From Nocardia miyunensis NBRC 108239 (GTDB lineage Bacteria; Actinomycetota; Actinomycetes; Mycobacteriales; Mycobacteriaceae), in contig NZ_BDBQ01000013.1 of the NCBI RefSeq assembly GCF_001613065.1, forward strand, positions 124,001 to 188,000: a stretch of 64,000 nt of DNA, written 5' to 3'. Shown one piece after another: positions 1 to 8,236 of the stretch. The notes under the pieces were generated by a model. It saw nothing but the letters and a program-made list of their open reading frames with translations, did no database searches and was not told the origin of the DNA. The first letter of the stretch is position 1; each line of letters begins with the position of its first letter. The translations under genes were made by a program, and so were the position numbers.

Positions 1-306
1 CCGATCGCAGCGGATCCTGGCCATGGAACAGCGGATACTCCGGCGACCAACCCCTGCTCGGCCTGCCGATGCACTGACCGCTCCCACCGCACGTCACATC
101 GCTCGCCGGATCTTTCTCGGTGACCTCCCCGACCGGGGCGAAAGATCCAGTATCACACCATATCCGAGCCTGGATACTGTTCCCCGTCGTTGCTCGGCGC
201 GCGGTGCGCCGACCGAATTCCGTTCTCTCCCTGAGAATTTATTCGCCCCCCACGGCGCATCGCGCTCGCCGTATCAGCCCCATGATCTGTGAAAGGAGAT
301 TTTGTG

Positions 307-750
307 ATGGAGTCGATCGCTCTGTGGTTCCGGCTGTCCGAGGTCGGTGTGATCGCCGAGCACGCGGCCGCTGCCACCCAGCATTCACCCTCGATCACCC
401 AGTATTACAACGAGGAGCCGGGGGTGGCGTCGCTGGTGTGGGTCAAGGACGACGGAACCTACCTGATGAGTAACGGGATCCCGCGTCAGCTCGCCGATCC
501 CGATCAGCCCGAGAGCCGTTCTCTGGTCGCGTATGCGCAAGGCTGGGGTCCCGGTACCGGACCCGCGATCGGGGACACTCCGGTCGGCGGGGACGATTTC
601 GCCGAGCACGTGGAGCTGGCCGAGCCGGTATCCGGCGGCGGCACACTGCTCGACCTGATTCGCCATCACGGCCGGGCCGGTGGATGGATGATCATCACCG
701 CCAACCCGCAGAAGTATGAAATCTCCTTCGCCCCAGCCGGATCCCTCTAA
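307..750 (+). CDS. hypothetical protein, 147 aa
   Basis: I do not recognise the family. The ATG at 307 is chosen over the in-frame GTG at 289 because GAAAGGAG (291-298) lies at normal spacing before it. The product is acidic, with no signal peptide or membrane segment. The centre is Gly/Pro-rich, and the N-terminal half (SLVWVKDDGTYLMSNGIPR) reads like a small beta-rich domain. It stands alone ahead of the NADAR gene at the start of the transfer region. The gene is real on ribosome-site and GC3 grounds; function unknown. Confidence 0.7.
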   Translation: MESIALWFRLSEVGVIAEHAAAATQHSPSITQYYNEEPGVASLVWVKDDGTYLMSNGIPRQLADPDQPESRSLVAYAQGWGPGTGPAIGDTPVGGDDFAEHVELAEPVSGGGTLLDLIRHHGRAGGWMIITANPQKYEISFAPAGSL

Positions 751-1098
751 CACCCGGCCATCGTTCGACCGGATGCCGCCTCGACACCGCTGTTGCTCCC
801 GGCCTCACGTCCCGACCCGGCACCGACTCATGAACTGGACAACCCCGGCACAGTGATCCCAGGTGATATCGGGGAATTTTCCAGGCTCAGGTCGTTCGTG
901 AAGGAATTGGCGATAACGCATCGTCGGAAATTCAACACCGCGAATGACTACTGCGCATTGAACCGCGTGGTGGACGGCGATACCGCCGGGAGTACCTGAT
1001 CAGGCACTGCGCCACAGCTACTCGATCACCTCGATCATGGCGCGGCGTCTGTGCAGCCGAAACCCCGCAGGGTGTTGTCTATTTCAAGGGAGTTCGGG
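751..1098. other. intergenic stretch, no convincing gene
   Basis: These 348 bases contain only a 68-codon open frame (793-999) with no ribosome site and weak coding character. The bases just before 1099 carry the AAGGGAG ribosome site of the NADAR gene. I see no terminator or repeat. Confidence 0.5.
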
Positions 1099-2076
1099 AT
1101 GAAGGTGATCGACTGCTTTCGCGACGAGTTCGATTTCTTGTCGAATTTTTCTCAGTACCCGGCCGCCTATGACGGCGTGGAATACCGGTCGGGTGAGCAT
1201 GCGTTCGCCGCGGCGAAAACCCTGGACCGCGACCAGCGTGCCGCTATCGCTCTGGCGCACACTGCCGGTGCAGCGAAGGCCGCCGGTCGCCGGGTGCAGT
1301 TGCGGCCGGACTGGGACCGCAGGGTGCGGTTCGAAGCGATGCGCGAGATCCTCGCCTCGAAGTTCACCGCCCCGGCATTGGCTACCCGATTGACCGCCAC
1401 CGGTGACCTGCTACTGATCGAGGGCAATACCTGGCGGGATGGCACGTGGGGGCGCTGGCAGCGGCCCGGGTTTCTCACCGCCACCGGCGGCAACGAGCTG
1501 GGCTGGCTGCTGATGCGCACCCGCACCCGTCTACGGGGCCTGGACCCGGCCGTGCACTGGCCCCGCGCCGCCCTGACCGGCCATCGCGAACACCTCCTCG
1601 CCCCGGACACGCATGCCTGGGTGCGAGACGAACTCGCCCGTATCGCACGGAAGTTGTGTGCCGAGCACGCCACGACGGTCGGGTGCAGCGGGATGGCGAC
1701 CGGCGCGGACACCTGGTGGGCCGAGGCGGTCGAACAGGCCGACGGGATGAGCCTGTGGGCGTATCGGCCGTTTTCCGGCCAGTCCGATCGGTGGAGCGCC
1801 AGCCAGCAGGACGATCACCGCCGGTTGCTCGACGCGGCCGCGCGAGTGGTCACGGTCGGGACAACCGCGGAGAAGCGATTCTTGTTCGCGCGCAACGAGA
1901 TCCTGATCGGCGACGCCGACGTGGTCATCGCGGTGCGCGATCGGCGCATCACCAGCGGCGGCACGGTCGCGGCGCTGGCCTACAACGCGCGCCGTCGACC
2001 GGTCATCACCCTGGACGTCATCACCCGCCGCACGAGCATCGACATGGGAATCGGCTCCGATCTTCCCGCGTCCTGA
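1099..2076 (+). CDS. NADAR-SLOG fusion protein, 325 aa
   Basis: Residues about 1-145 form a NADAR (YbiA-like) domain: the DEFDFLSNF opening, the YRSGEHAFAAAK block and the LLIEGNTWRDGTWG..NELGWLLMRTR end are all visible. NADAR enzymes are N-glycosidases, some of which remove ADP-ribose from guanine in DNA in partnership with DarT1-type toxins. Residues about 155-320 look like a YspA/DUF1273 SLOG nucleotide-binding Rossmann domain (ALTGHR, ATGADTWWAE, RPFSGQSDRW, GGTVAALAYNARR). The ATG at 1099 follows AAGGGAG by 7 nt; the upstream GTG at 1051 has no such site. No DarT-like partner is adjacent. The inferred role is nucleotide sensing plus hydrolysis, perhaps DNA protection or counter-defence on plasmid entry. 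Confidence 0.8.
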   Translation: MKVIDCFRDEFDFLSNFSQYPAAYDGVEYRSGEHAFAAAKTLDRDQRAAIALAHTAGAAKAAGRRVQLRPDWDRRVRFEAMREILASKFTAPALATRLTATGDLLLIEGNTWRDGTWGRWQRPGFLTATGGNELGWLLMRTRTRLRGLDPAVHWPRAALTGHREHLLAPDTHAWVRDELARIARKLCAEHATTVGCSGMATGADTWWAEAVEQADGMSLWAYRPFSGQSDRWSASQQDDHRRLLDAAARVVTVGTTAEKRFLFARNEILIGDADVVIAVRDRRITSGGTVAALAYNARRRPVITLDVITRRTSIDMGIGSDLPAS

Positions 2077-2249
2077 TCCAGGACACGTCGGGGCGGACCG
2101 CACCCGGTCCGCCTCCTGGCATCAGGTTTCACCCCGACGAACCTGCACGCACTGTGCGGCCGTGGGGCTACCAACACGCCGTAGTCACCCACCTGCCGCG
2201 TCCGCACACCATCCGGCTATCCACACGCCACCGTCGAAATGAGAAGCCT

Positions 2250-2501
2250 GTGAGTTCTCCGCATCCTGACCACCACGTCATCATCGATCTCAGCCCTGCA
2301 CCGCACACACTCGAGGTGAGGCTTTCCGGGGCTGGCCTTTTCAGCGTCGACATGCCCACCAGCGACGAACCCATCACCGACCAGCAGCTCCGCACCTGGC
2401 TGACCGACGTTCTCTCCGAGCATCTCGACTACGTCGTCGGCCATCTCGCCACGGCCTATCGCGACGCTGTGGACACTCCCTTCGACGAGCCTCCCTTCTG
2501 A
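2250..2501 (+). CDS. small protein with SSB-like C-terminal tip, 83 aa
   Basis: Begins at GTG 2250 and runs in the frame that stays open through the preceding gene. The body has a beta-strand pattern (HVIIDLSP..TLEVRLSG..FSVDMP) and a helical end. The last residues, FDEPPF, resemble the DDEPPF tip of the SSB encoded 420 bp downstream. In bacteria that acidic Pro-Phe tip is the docking peptide that SSB offers to repair and replication proteins. I do not recognise the body; it is too short for an OB fold. The start is the least certain point because no strong ribosome site is visible. Confidence 0.55.
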   Translation: MSSPHPDHHVIIDLSPAPHTLEVRLSGAGLFSVDMPTSDEPITDQQLRTWLTDVLSEHLDYVVGHLATAYRDAVDTPFDEPPF

Positions 2502-2918
2502 AGCCTGCCCCGATCCAGGTTCGGCGCAGACGTTGACCGCCATCAGCGCCTACGACATCAGGGCCTGTCACCGGAATTCGTTGTGCCCGAAGCGCTGTGG
2601 CGTGATCACTACGACAACGGGCTGTCGCCGCTCGACGCTGTACCGCAACCGCAATGTACCGGTGTGAAACTCTGCGGTGAGCAAGATCTGCGGCCACTTG
2701 CCGGTAGATACCGGGCAAACCCCGCGGAGCCGCTCGGTCTCCGTCGACAGCGCGAGAGTGATCCACGGCGAGGGTGCGGTGCCTGTATTCGCGCCCTCGG
2801 CACTCTGATTTCCCCTTGTTCCTCTCCTCGCGTCGCGTCCTGGGACCGGTCGCGGCGAGTTCGTCGCGCCGTTCAGGCGTGAATCCCCCTGTGTTGAAAC
2901 ACTATTGAAGGAGCCGTC
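2502..2918. other. ssb upstream region; possible reverse-strand gene remnant
   Basis: No complete gene is convincing here. On the minus strand the last roughly 60 codons of a long frame ending at 2568 have high GC3 and a protein-like end (TGTLRLRYSVERRQPVVVVI), but I find no good start. It may be a remnant of a small gene. The ribosome site for ssb (GAAGGAG, about 2905-2911) lies at the right end. Confidence 0.3.
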
Positions 2919-3410
2919 ATGGCCGAAGACACCTATATCACGATCATCGGGAACCTGACCGCCGATCCCGAATTGCGGTTCACCCCCGCTGGTCAGGGCG
3001 TCGCGAATTTCACTGTCGCGCAGACCCCGCGCATCTTCGACCGTAACACCAACGAGTGGCGCGACGGCGAAGCGCTGTTCATGCGGTGCAACATCTGGCG
3101 CGAGGCCGCGGAGAACGTCGCAGAAACGCTCATCCGCGGGAGCCGGGTCATCGTCACCGGCAAACTGGTCTCCCGCACCTGGCAGACCCGCGAGGGCGAG
3201 AAGCGCACCACCGTCGAGCTCCAGGTCAGCGACATCGGCCCGTCGTTGCGGTTCGCGACCGCGAAGGTCACCAAGACCACCCGCACCGGCACGGCAGCTC
3301 AGTCGGCTCCGGTCGCGAGCGATGATCCGTGGCAGAACAGGCCTGCGGCGCAGAGCCCCGCGCTCGCCGGTGTCGGAGCCCGAGCCCAGGACGACGAGCC
3401 CCCGTTCTGA
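2919..3410 (+). CDS. ssb: single-stranded DNA-binding protein
   Basis: A 163-residue SSB. Residues 1-110 form the OB fold ([20 protein letters not shown] near the N terminus, then [16 protein letters not shown] and [20 protein letters not shown]), followed by a flexible Ala/Pro-rich linker and a C-terminal acidic tip, DDEPPF, that docks partner proteins. The ATG is preceded by GAAGGAG. It binds ssDNA as a tetramer in replication and repair. A plasmid copy close to a relaxase is typical of leading-region genes that protect the incoming strand. A strong hairpin follows the stop. Confidence 0.95.
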   Translation: MAEDTYITIIGNLTADPELRFTPAGQGVANFTVAQTPRIFDRNTNEWRDGEALFMRCNIWREAAENVAETLIRGSRVIVTGKLVSRTWQTREGEKRTTVELQVSDIGPSLRFATAKVTKTTRTGTAAQSAPVASDDPWQNRPAAQSPALAGVGARAQDDEPPF

Positions 3411-3427
3411 GCGTTCCACTGCTGGCT

Positions 3428-3458
3428 GCTGGGCCCGTTCCACGGGAGCGGGCCCAGC
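3428..3458 (+). terminator. hairpin terminator after ssb
   Basis: A 14-bp stem with one G-U pair (3428-3441 with 3445-3458) and a 3-nt loop begins 18 bp after the ssb stop. There is no T-tract, as is usual in high-GC actinobacteria. Confidence 0.6.
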
Positions 3459-3569
3459 CCGGTGTCCACGGCCCATTCCAGCGGTCTCGTTGTGTCCCTG
3501 CGCCGTTCGGCTCTGTATGTGACGAATAGGGGAGTGGGTTGTGGGGGCCGGGCTGCTCTGGCCGGCCGC

Positions 3570-3780
3570 TCGACCAGCCAGCCCGAGGGCTACCGGATCC
3601 CGGTGCCACGCCCGAGGGCCCGCGCCCGGCGCAACCGCATTTCCCGGCGCGACGCCCCAGCCTCTCGCCCACTTCGGGTGGTATGCGCGGAAATCCGGCC
3701 GCGCACGCCCCGGCGCGTTCCCTCCGGCGCGGCACCGTGACCCGGTCCGACGCCCCCTGGCTGGTCGAACGACCAGCCAG
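3570..3780. repeat. long imperfect inverted repeat A
   Basis: Arms of about 75-80 nt (3570-3644 and 3689-3767) pair with small bulges. CGACCAGCCAG at 3571-3581 faces CTGGCTGGTCG at 3757-3767, and ATTTCC faces GGAAAT next to the loop. A perfect 11-bp inverted repeat (3757-3767 / 3770-3780) sits at the right end. The element ends about 60 bp before a gene start. Its inner part resembles inverted repeat B (6732-7003), including an identical 21-mer at 3701-3721 and 6879-6899. It could act as a single-strand promoter, primase or replication site. Confidence 0.7.
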
Positions 3781-3843
3781 CCCATCCCTCCGGTATGCGC
3801 TTGTGCCGCAGGGGAGTTCGCTTGTCCAAGAAGGGACCTTCCG

Positions 3844-4923
3844 ATGTCGCAGTCCATGACACTGACCGAAGCCATCACCGCCGCGGGCGGCCTGTTCGAC
3901 GCCGGTGATCCGGCCGCCGCGCGCCGCCAGTTCGCCCGCGCCATCGCCGATATCGCCGCACCCGAGGAGATCGCCCTGATGATGCAGATGGTCCGGATCT
4001 TCGAAGGCGATTTCTACACCGTGGCGCTGGCCGACCTGCGCGCGATGTGGAGTACGCGTCCGCAGGATCGGCACCTGCTCGAGCTGTGCGTGCCGCACAG
4101 CGACCCGCAGCTGTACTGCCCGATCGCCTACGAGGCGCGCACGATCCCGACCGAGGAATCCACCGAGCCGGTGACCACCGCACGAGGGTCCGACTGGTTC
4201 GACGACACCGATCAGGCCGCGGGCCCGCGGCGTGTCCGGCTCCAGCATCGCGACGAGTTCTATCGTCGGCCCAGCAAGGCCACCAAGGCTGCCGCGTCGA
4301 GGAACCCGCCGCGCGACGAGGCCCGCCGTGCTGTCCGGCGGCCGTGGGTCGAGGAGCAGCGGGAGGTCATCGAGTACTTCGCCACCCGCTACATGAAGGA
4401 TGACGACCCCGATCACCTGCCGGTGCGTGACGACACCGACACACCGGCGACCAGGCCCGCCTACCAGGTACAGACTGAGGTGCCCGTCGGCTACGGCATC
4501 GACTTCGACAAGGCCAGCCTCTACCCGGTCGTCGGCTGGCGGTGCGTGTCGTGCTTCATCGAACGCGCCGTCGCCGACGCGCGCCCGCACGATCCCCGCA
4601 CCGGTGAGCGTCGCAGCGACGACGGCCTGTGCGACAGCTGCCGCGACGCCGCCATGCCCGGCATCCCGGCACTGGATCCCGGGTACGGCTGGGACGACGA
4701 GGTGCTGGCCTTCTGCGGCTACCTCGCCACCACCTACCCGCGCGCGGCGAAGGGACTGCTGCACGAGCAGTACCGGCGCTCACCCGACCATGTGCGGGAC
4801 GTCATCGCAGCCTGGGTGCATGCCCACCCGGTCCCGATGAACGACTGGACCCCGGCCGATCCGACCGAGACCGACGCCGACCATCCGATTGTGGACGAGT
4901 CGTTGCTGACCTCCGCAGCCTGA
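3844..4923 (+). CDS. CxxC..CxxC leading-region protein, paralogue 1 (359 aa)
   Basis: Starts at ATG 3844 after AAGAAGGGA; the open frame extends upstream through the inverted repeat but is not coding there. The N-terminal about 90 residues are helical and TPR-like (LTEAITAAGGLFDAGDPAAA). The middle is charged linker. Residues about 215-265 carry GYGIDFD..VVGWRCVSCF...DDGLCDSC, two CxxC pairs that look like a zinc-binding treble-clef or ribbon. The C-terminal about 80 residues are helical. The protein at 7217-8236 shares the same order and motifs. Function unknown; the pairing with ssb and the relaxase suggests a plasmid establishment or DNA-handling role. Confidence 0.8.
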   Translation: MSQSMTLTEAITAAGGLFDAGDPAAARRQFARAIADIAAPEEIALMMQMVRIFEGDFYTVALADLRAMWSTRPQDRHLLELCVPHSDPQLYCPIAYEARTIPTEESTEPVTTARGSDWFDDTDQAAGPRRVRLQHRDEFYRRPSKATKAAASRNPPRDEARRAVRRPWVEEQREVIEYFATRYMKDDDPDHLPVRDDTDTPATRPAYQVQTEVPVGYGIDFDKASLYPVVGWRCVSCFIERAVADARPHDPRTGERRSDDGLCDSCRDAAMPGIPALDPGYGWDDEVLAFCGYLATTYPRAAKGLLHEQYRRSPDHVRDVIAAWVHAHPVPMNDWTPADPTETDADHPIVDESLLTSAA

Positions 4924-5025
4924 CCCGCTCACACCGACCGGCTGCCCCCATCCGCGGGGCGGCCGGTCGGCCTGCGTGGCCACGACCGCCGCCACAGCCG
5001 ACCCGCACCAGACAGGACCAGCTTC

Positions 5026-5588
5026 ATGGACCTCACCGACAGCGCCCCCGTCCCGCCCGAATCCGTGCCCGCGGCAGGAGGTCTCCTCTGGTACGACTCC
5101 CGAACCCGCACCCTCACACTCTGGCTGGACCCGGTACGCACCGACACCGTCGTCGCATCCCAGGACACCCCGGAGGCGGTCGATGCTGCCCTCGCCCGCC
5201 GCGGCTGGCCCCGAGAGAGCGGCTTCGCTTTCGCTGCCGACTCCGACACCGTCCGATACGCCGCCATCGGCCCGATCACCGACCCGGATTCCACTGGCCC
5301 CGCCTGCCCGACCTCGGCGACATCACTCCCGACGGCTTCCCGGTGAGCGCGGCACCCGTGGCTGCCGAGCCCCACGCGACCGAACTCGCCGTCGATGCTG
5401 CCCTGCGTCGCGCCCACCAGGCGCTCGGTGACGCGGCCTACCTGATCACCACCGCCAACGGGGAAGCTGTGGCCCGCGTGTACGGGTGGCTGTTCGACAA
5501 CGCGTTCCAGGCCGTGGAAACCCTGCTGGTCGTGCGGGCAGGCGATAACGCGCGCACCGCCGCCCGATTCGGCGGCGCGACCCGATAA
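5026..5588 (+). CDS. hypothetical protein with apparent frameshift near 5291
   Basis: Begins at ATG 5026 (MDLTDSAPVPPESVP). The first frame stops at 5346. From about 5291 coding character, with almost every third base G or C, moves to the frame that ends at 5588 (HWPRLPDLGDITPDGFPV ... ARFGGATR). The simplest reading is one protein of about 187 residues broken by a 1-nt indel. Two genes overlapping by GTGA at 5343-5346 are possible, but that leaves a poor-GC3 tail on the first. The family is not recognised. There is no membrane segment; residues about 15-70 look like a small alpha/beta domain (LLWYDSRTRTLTLWLDPVRT). Confidence 0.55.
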
Positions 5589-6038
5589 CCCCTCATGCGG
5601 GTAGATGTATCAGCCATGCAGGTAGATGTGTCGGCGCGGCAAGCACGAAGGCTTGCCACTCGTAGCCCGCAGGTTCGAGTGGCCGGTCAAGACCGCGCCG
5701 ACACCGCGCCCGACCGGCACAGGGACAGTAACGACCCACGACCGGACGCTCACCCATCACTGTAGACGCCGGACTCCGGCACGTCCGGGACCCAGCCGCG
5801 AATACCAGCGCGCTGCGTCCTTCGCGGACGCGCGTACTCCCGCAGACTCATCCGCTGGCCGCGTCGCCGGACGCGCGTCCGCCGCTGTCGAACGATCGTG
5901 GCGGATGGACCCGGCGTCGTCATCCGACGCGCACGCCTGGCCGCACACCGGCCGCCACCGATCCGAGCGGCGCGGCCGGTACGTGTCCGCGCTATCGGCT
6001 GTCTTGATCGAATCAGAATTCGCAATGAGGAGTTTATT
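5589..6038. other. intergenic stretch with a 21-bp tandem repeat
   Basis: Just after the stop, two 21-bp direct repeats (5595-5615 and 5616-5636, 17 of 21 matching, core GGTAGATGT) stand in tandem. The rest has no convincing gene on either strand. The GAGGAG-like ribosome site of the next gene is at about 6025-6032. Confidence 0.5.
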
Positions 6039-6604
6039 ATGGTGGCGTATCGAGGGAAAACCGATTGCGCATCGAGCCATTGCACACGAATCCGGTACAC
6101 CGCCGAGGACGGCTCAATTGTTTCCCAGTGTTTCGACTGGCACTGCTGCTATTGTCACGGTCCAGCCGATTCGATGGGGGTATGTTTCGACCGCCGTTCC
6201 CGCTACCGCGCGGCCGAACAGCGATTCGTGTCGATGATCGAGCGAACCCACGCTGGCGCTGCCCCGACCCTGCCGTCCGGCCCCCGCAGGATCCGCATTC
6301 TGCTGAATCGCCGCCTGGCCCTCGTCGACGGATACCGGCCGACCGACGTACTACGCGAAGTGTATGCCTACGACGAGAATCCGTACCTTGCCACTGTCGA
6401 TGATCTGTCGCTTCTCCGGCAGGTTTTCGAACGGTTCAATATCGGCACGAATCGGCATGCGACCCAGTATTTCCAGGCACGCAACCGATCCCTGTCCATC
6501 GGCGACGTCGTCGCGATCGGCGACCGCTACTATGCCTGCGCGAAACCGAATGGGTCCCGATCGGCACACCCGCGAATATCGTCACACCCGAGCCGTGCCT
6601 ATAG
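6039..6604 (+). CDS. Cys-rich hypothetical protein with apparent frameshift near 6541
   Basis: Starts at ATG 6039 after ATGAGGAG. The N terminus is cysteine- and histidine-rich (C..HC...QCFDWHCCYCHGPADS), suggesting metal binding. The body is alpha/beta, ending SLSIGDVVAIGDRYYAC. The original frame then runs on into the palindromic region to 6860. A one-base shift at about 6541 gives a natural end (ETEWVPIGTPANIVTPEPCL) with a stop at 6602-6604. I therefore read a roughly 188-residue protein with a 1-nt deletion, or decay, near its end. Function unknown. Confidence 0.55.
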
Positions 6605-6731
6605 GCTCCGAGGATTCGCTCGGCGGTGCCAGGGCGGCGTAGCTCACCCCGCTACCTGTGCTCAGAGGCACGTCACAGCATGGCTGCTGCGCGCGGGCGT
6701 GGCCGCCCGCGTCCGACGCCTGCGGCGTCGT

Positions 6732-7003
6732 GCCCGTTCGGGGCGCGCCTGCATTGTGTCGATGCCGCCCCTCCAGCCTCAAGTTTTCGTAGCGGCCCGC
6801 GCCCGGCGCACACGAATTTCCCGGCGCGGCGTTCTGCCGCCGGCGCACGTCGAGCGCTGATCGCGGGGAAATTCGCCTGCGCACGCCCCGGCGCGTTCCG
6901 CCACGAAAACTTGACCCCGGAGCCTCTGCGGCACCGCGCGCAGGCGCTTACCGGGCAGGCCAGGGGGCCTGCCCGTAGGGGCGCAGCCGCGCCCCGAACG
7001 GGC
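6732..7003. repeat. long imperfect inverted repeat B
   Basis: Nested inverted repeats share one centre: a 16-bp perfect pair at 6732-6747 / 6988-7003, an 11-bp perfect pair CAAGTTTTCGT / ACGAAAACTTG at 6780-6790 / 6903-6913, and CGAATTTCCC / GGGAAATTCG at 6813-6822 / 6866-6875, with good partial pairing between them. The inner part matches inverted repeat A. It ends about 210 bp before the paralogue of the gene that follows repeat A. No gene is convincing inside it. Confidence 0.75.
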
Positions 7004-7216
7004 AAAACAACGCCGCTCACCCCAGGTTCTCAATATCCGGAAAAGCCGGAATTCACCCCCTCTCCTATTGTGAAATTCACACTGAATTAATTTATCCCGG
7101 ACGTCGAATATCAATTATTCTCGCCCGTGATGAACTAGAATCGAGGGTGAACAAAGCAATTCGGGAAGGTCAAGCCCGGAATGCGAGCCGAAACAGTAAC
7201 CGGAGGGTGTGAAACT

Positions 7217-8236
7217 ATGTCCGTCGCAGTATCCGCGCCAGCGGAACAGACACCGACCGTCGTAGAGATAACGCATATCGCCGATCTCGTCGGAGCGGGC
7301 CAGATGGCGCGCGCACGAGAGATCGCAGGCGAAGCCCTGGGCCGCGTGAGCCACGAGCAACGATGGGTAATAACCCACTGTGTACGCATTCTCGAGCTCT
7401 ACCCGTACGACATTGCCCGCCGCAAACTCGGCAATCTCGCGCGGATGAACCCCGCCGACGCGGCACTGATCGCACAGTGCACACCCACGCAGGACCCGCG
7501 CACCTACCGCCCGGATACAGTCACGACCGAAGACGCACGTCCGGACGCACCAGTCCGGACGCGCTACACGACGCCCCGACGATCCGCCGACGACGACGCG
7601 CGTCGTATCCGAGGAGATGCGCAGGCCGGAGCGTACTTTGCCGAACGCGGCCCCGAGCCCGCCGAGAACCGGATCCCCGACGAACCGCCCGCCGGTTACC
7701 AACACGATTTCGATTATCTCGCCGCACACGAAATACGCGGGTTGCCGTGCGTGTGTTGCTTCTGCGAACGCTCGCAACGCGACAAGCAGAAGAAAGACGG
7801 ACTGTGCGGGGAATGCCGATCCCGCCGCCGTCCCGGATTCCTGACCATGGCACACGGCCGACCTGTCCCGGTAACCACGCTCGAGGAGTACATAGCCGCG
7901 TGGTGCATCACCGTCGCGATACGCCACCCCAAGCCCGCGCGCGCTATCTTGCGCCGCCGTTGGCGTCTGGGCAGCCCCAGCGCCCGCGCCGTCATCGAAC
8001 ACGTAGCCGAGGACTACCTACCGCCCCAGGAGACCGCCGCGCCCGAACCCGCACCAACCGCCATGCTCGACACCCAGACCCCAGGGGACCAGGAGAACCC
8101 GCGAGGACCAGGCGGAATGTCCTCCGACGCCGATATCCTCGCCCGCAATGACGGATTCATCGATGAAATCCGAGACGGCACGCTCACCGTCGAAGTTCCC
8201 GCCAACGAGCCCCAGCCCCAGCCCGCAGCCGCGTAG
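7217..8236 (+). CDS. CxxC..CxxC leading-region protein, paralogue 2 (339 aa)
   Basis: ATG 7217 follows CGGAGGG. The layout matches the protein at 3844-4923: a helical N-terminal about 100 residues (IADLVGAGQMARAREIAGEA), a charged linker, GYQHDFD..EIRGLPCVCCFCERSQ then KKDGLCGECRSRR (two zinc-binding-like cysteine pairs), and a helical C-terminal segment. It adds an acidic/proline-rich tail of about 70 residues. The AT-rich stretch 7070-7150 upstream probably holds the promoter. Function unknown. Confidence 0.8.
   Translation: MSVAVSAPAEQTPTVVEITHIADLVGAGQMARAREIAGEALGRVSHEQRWVITHCVRILELYPYDIARRKLGNLARMNPADAALIAQCTPTQDPRTYRPDTVTTEDARPDAPVRTRYTTPRRSADDDARRIRGDAQAGAYFAERGPEPAENRIPDEPPAGYQHDFDYLAAHEIRGLPCVCCFCERSQRDKQKKDGLCGECRSRRRPGFLTMAHGRPVPVTTLEEYIAAWCITVAIRHPKPARAILRRRWRLGSPSARAVIEHVAEDYLPPQETAAPEPAPTAMLDTQTPGDQENPRGPGGMSSDADILARNDGFIDEIRDGTLTVEVPANEPQPQPAAA

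Noticed and set aside
23..292. 89-codon frame at the left edge
   Set aside because: No ribosome site and no coding-like third-position bias.
2568..3944. 458-codon minus-strand frame across ssb
   Set aside because: It covers the clear ssb gene and repeat A; only the last roughly 60 codons outside ssb look protein-like, noted as a possible remnant.
3268..4764. 498-codon minus-strand frame
   Set aside because: Antisense to ssb and the CxxC protein; low-complexity composition, no ribosome site.
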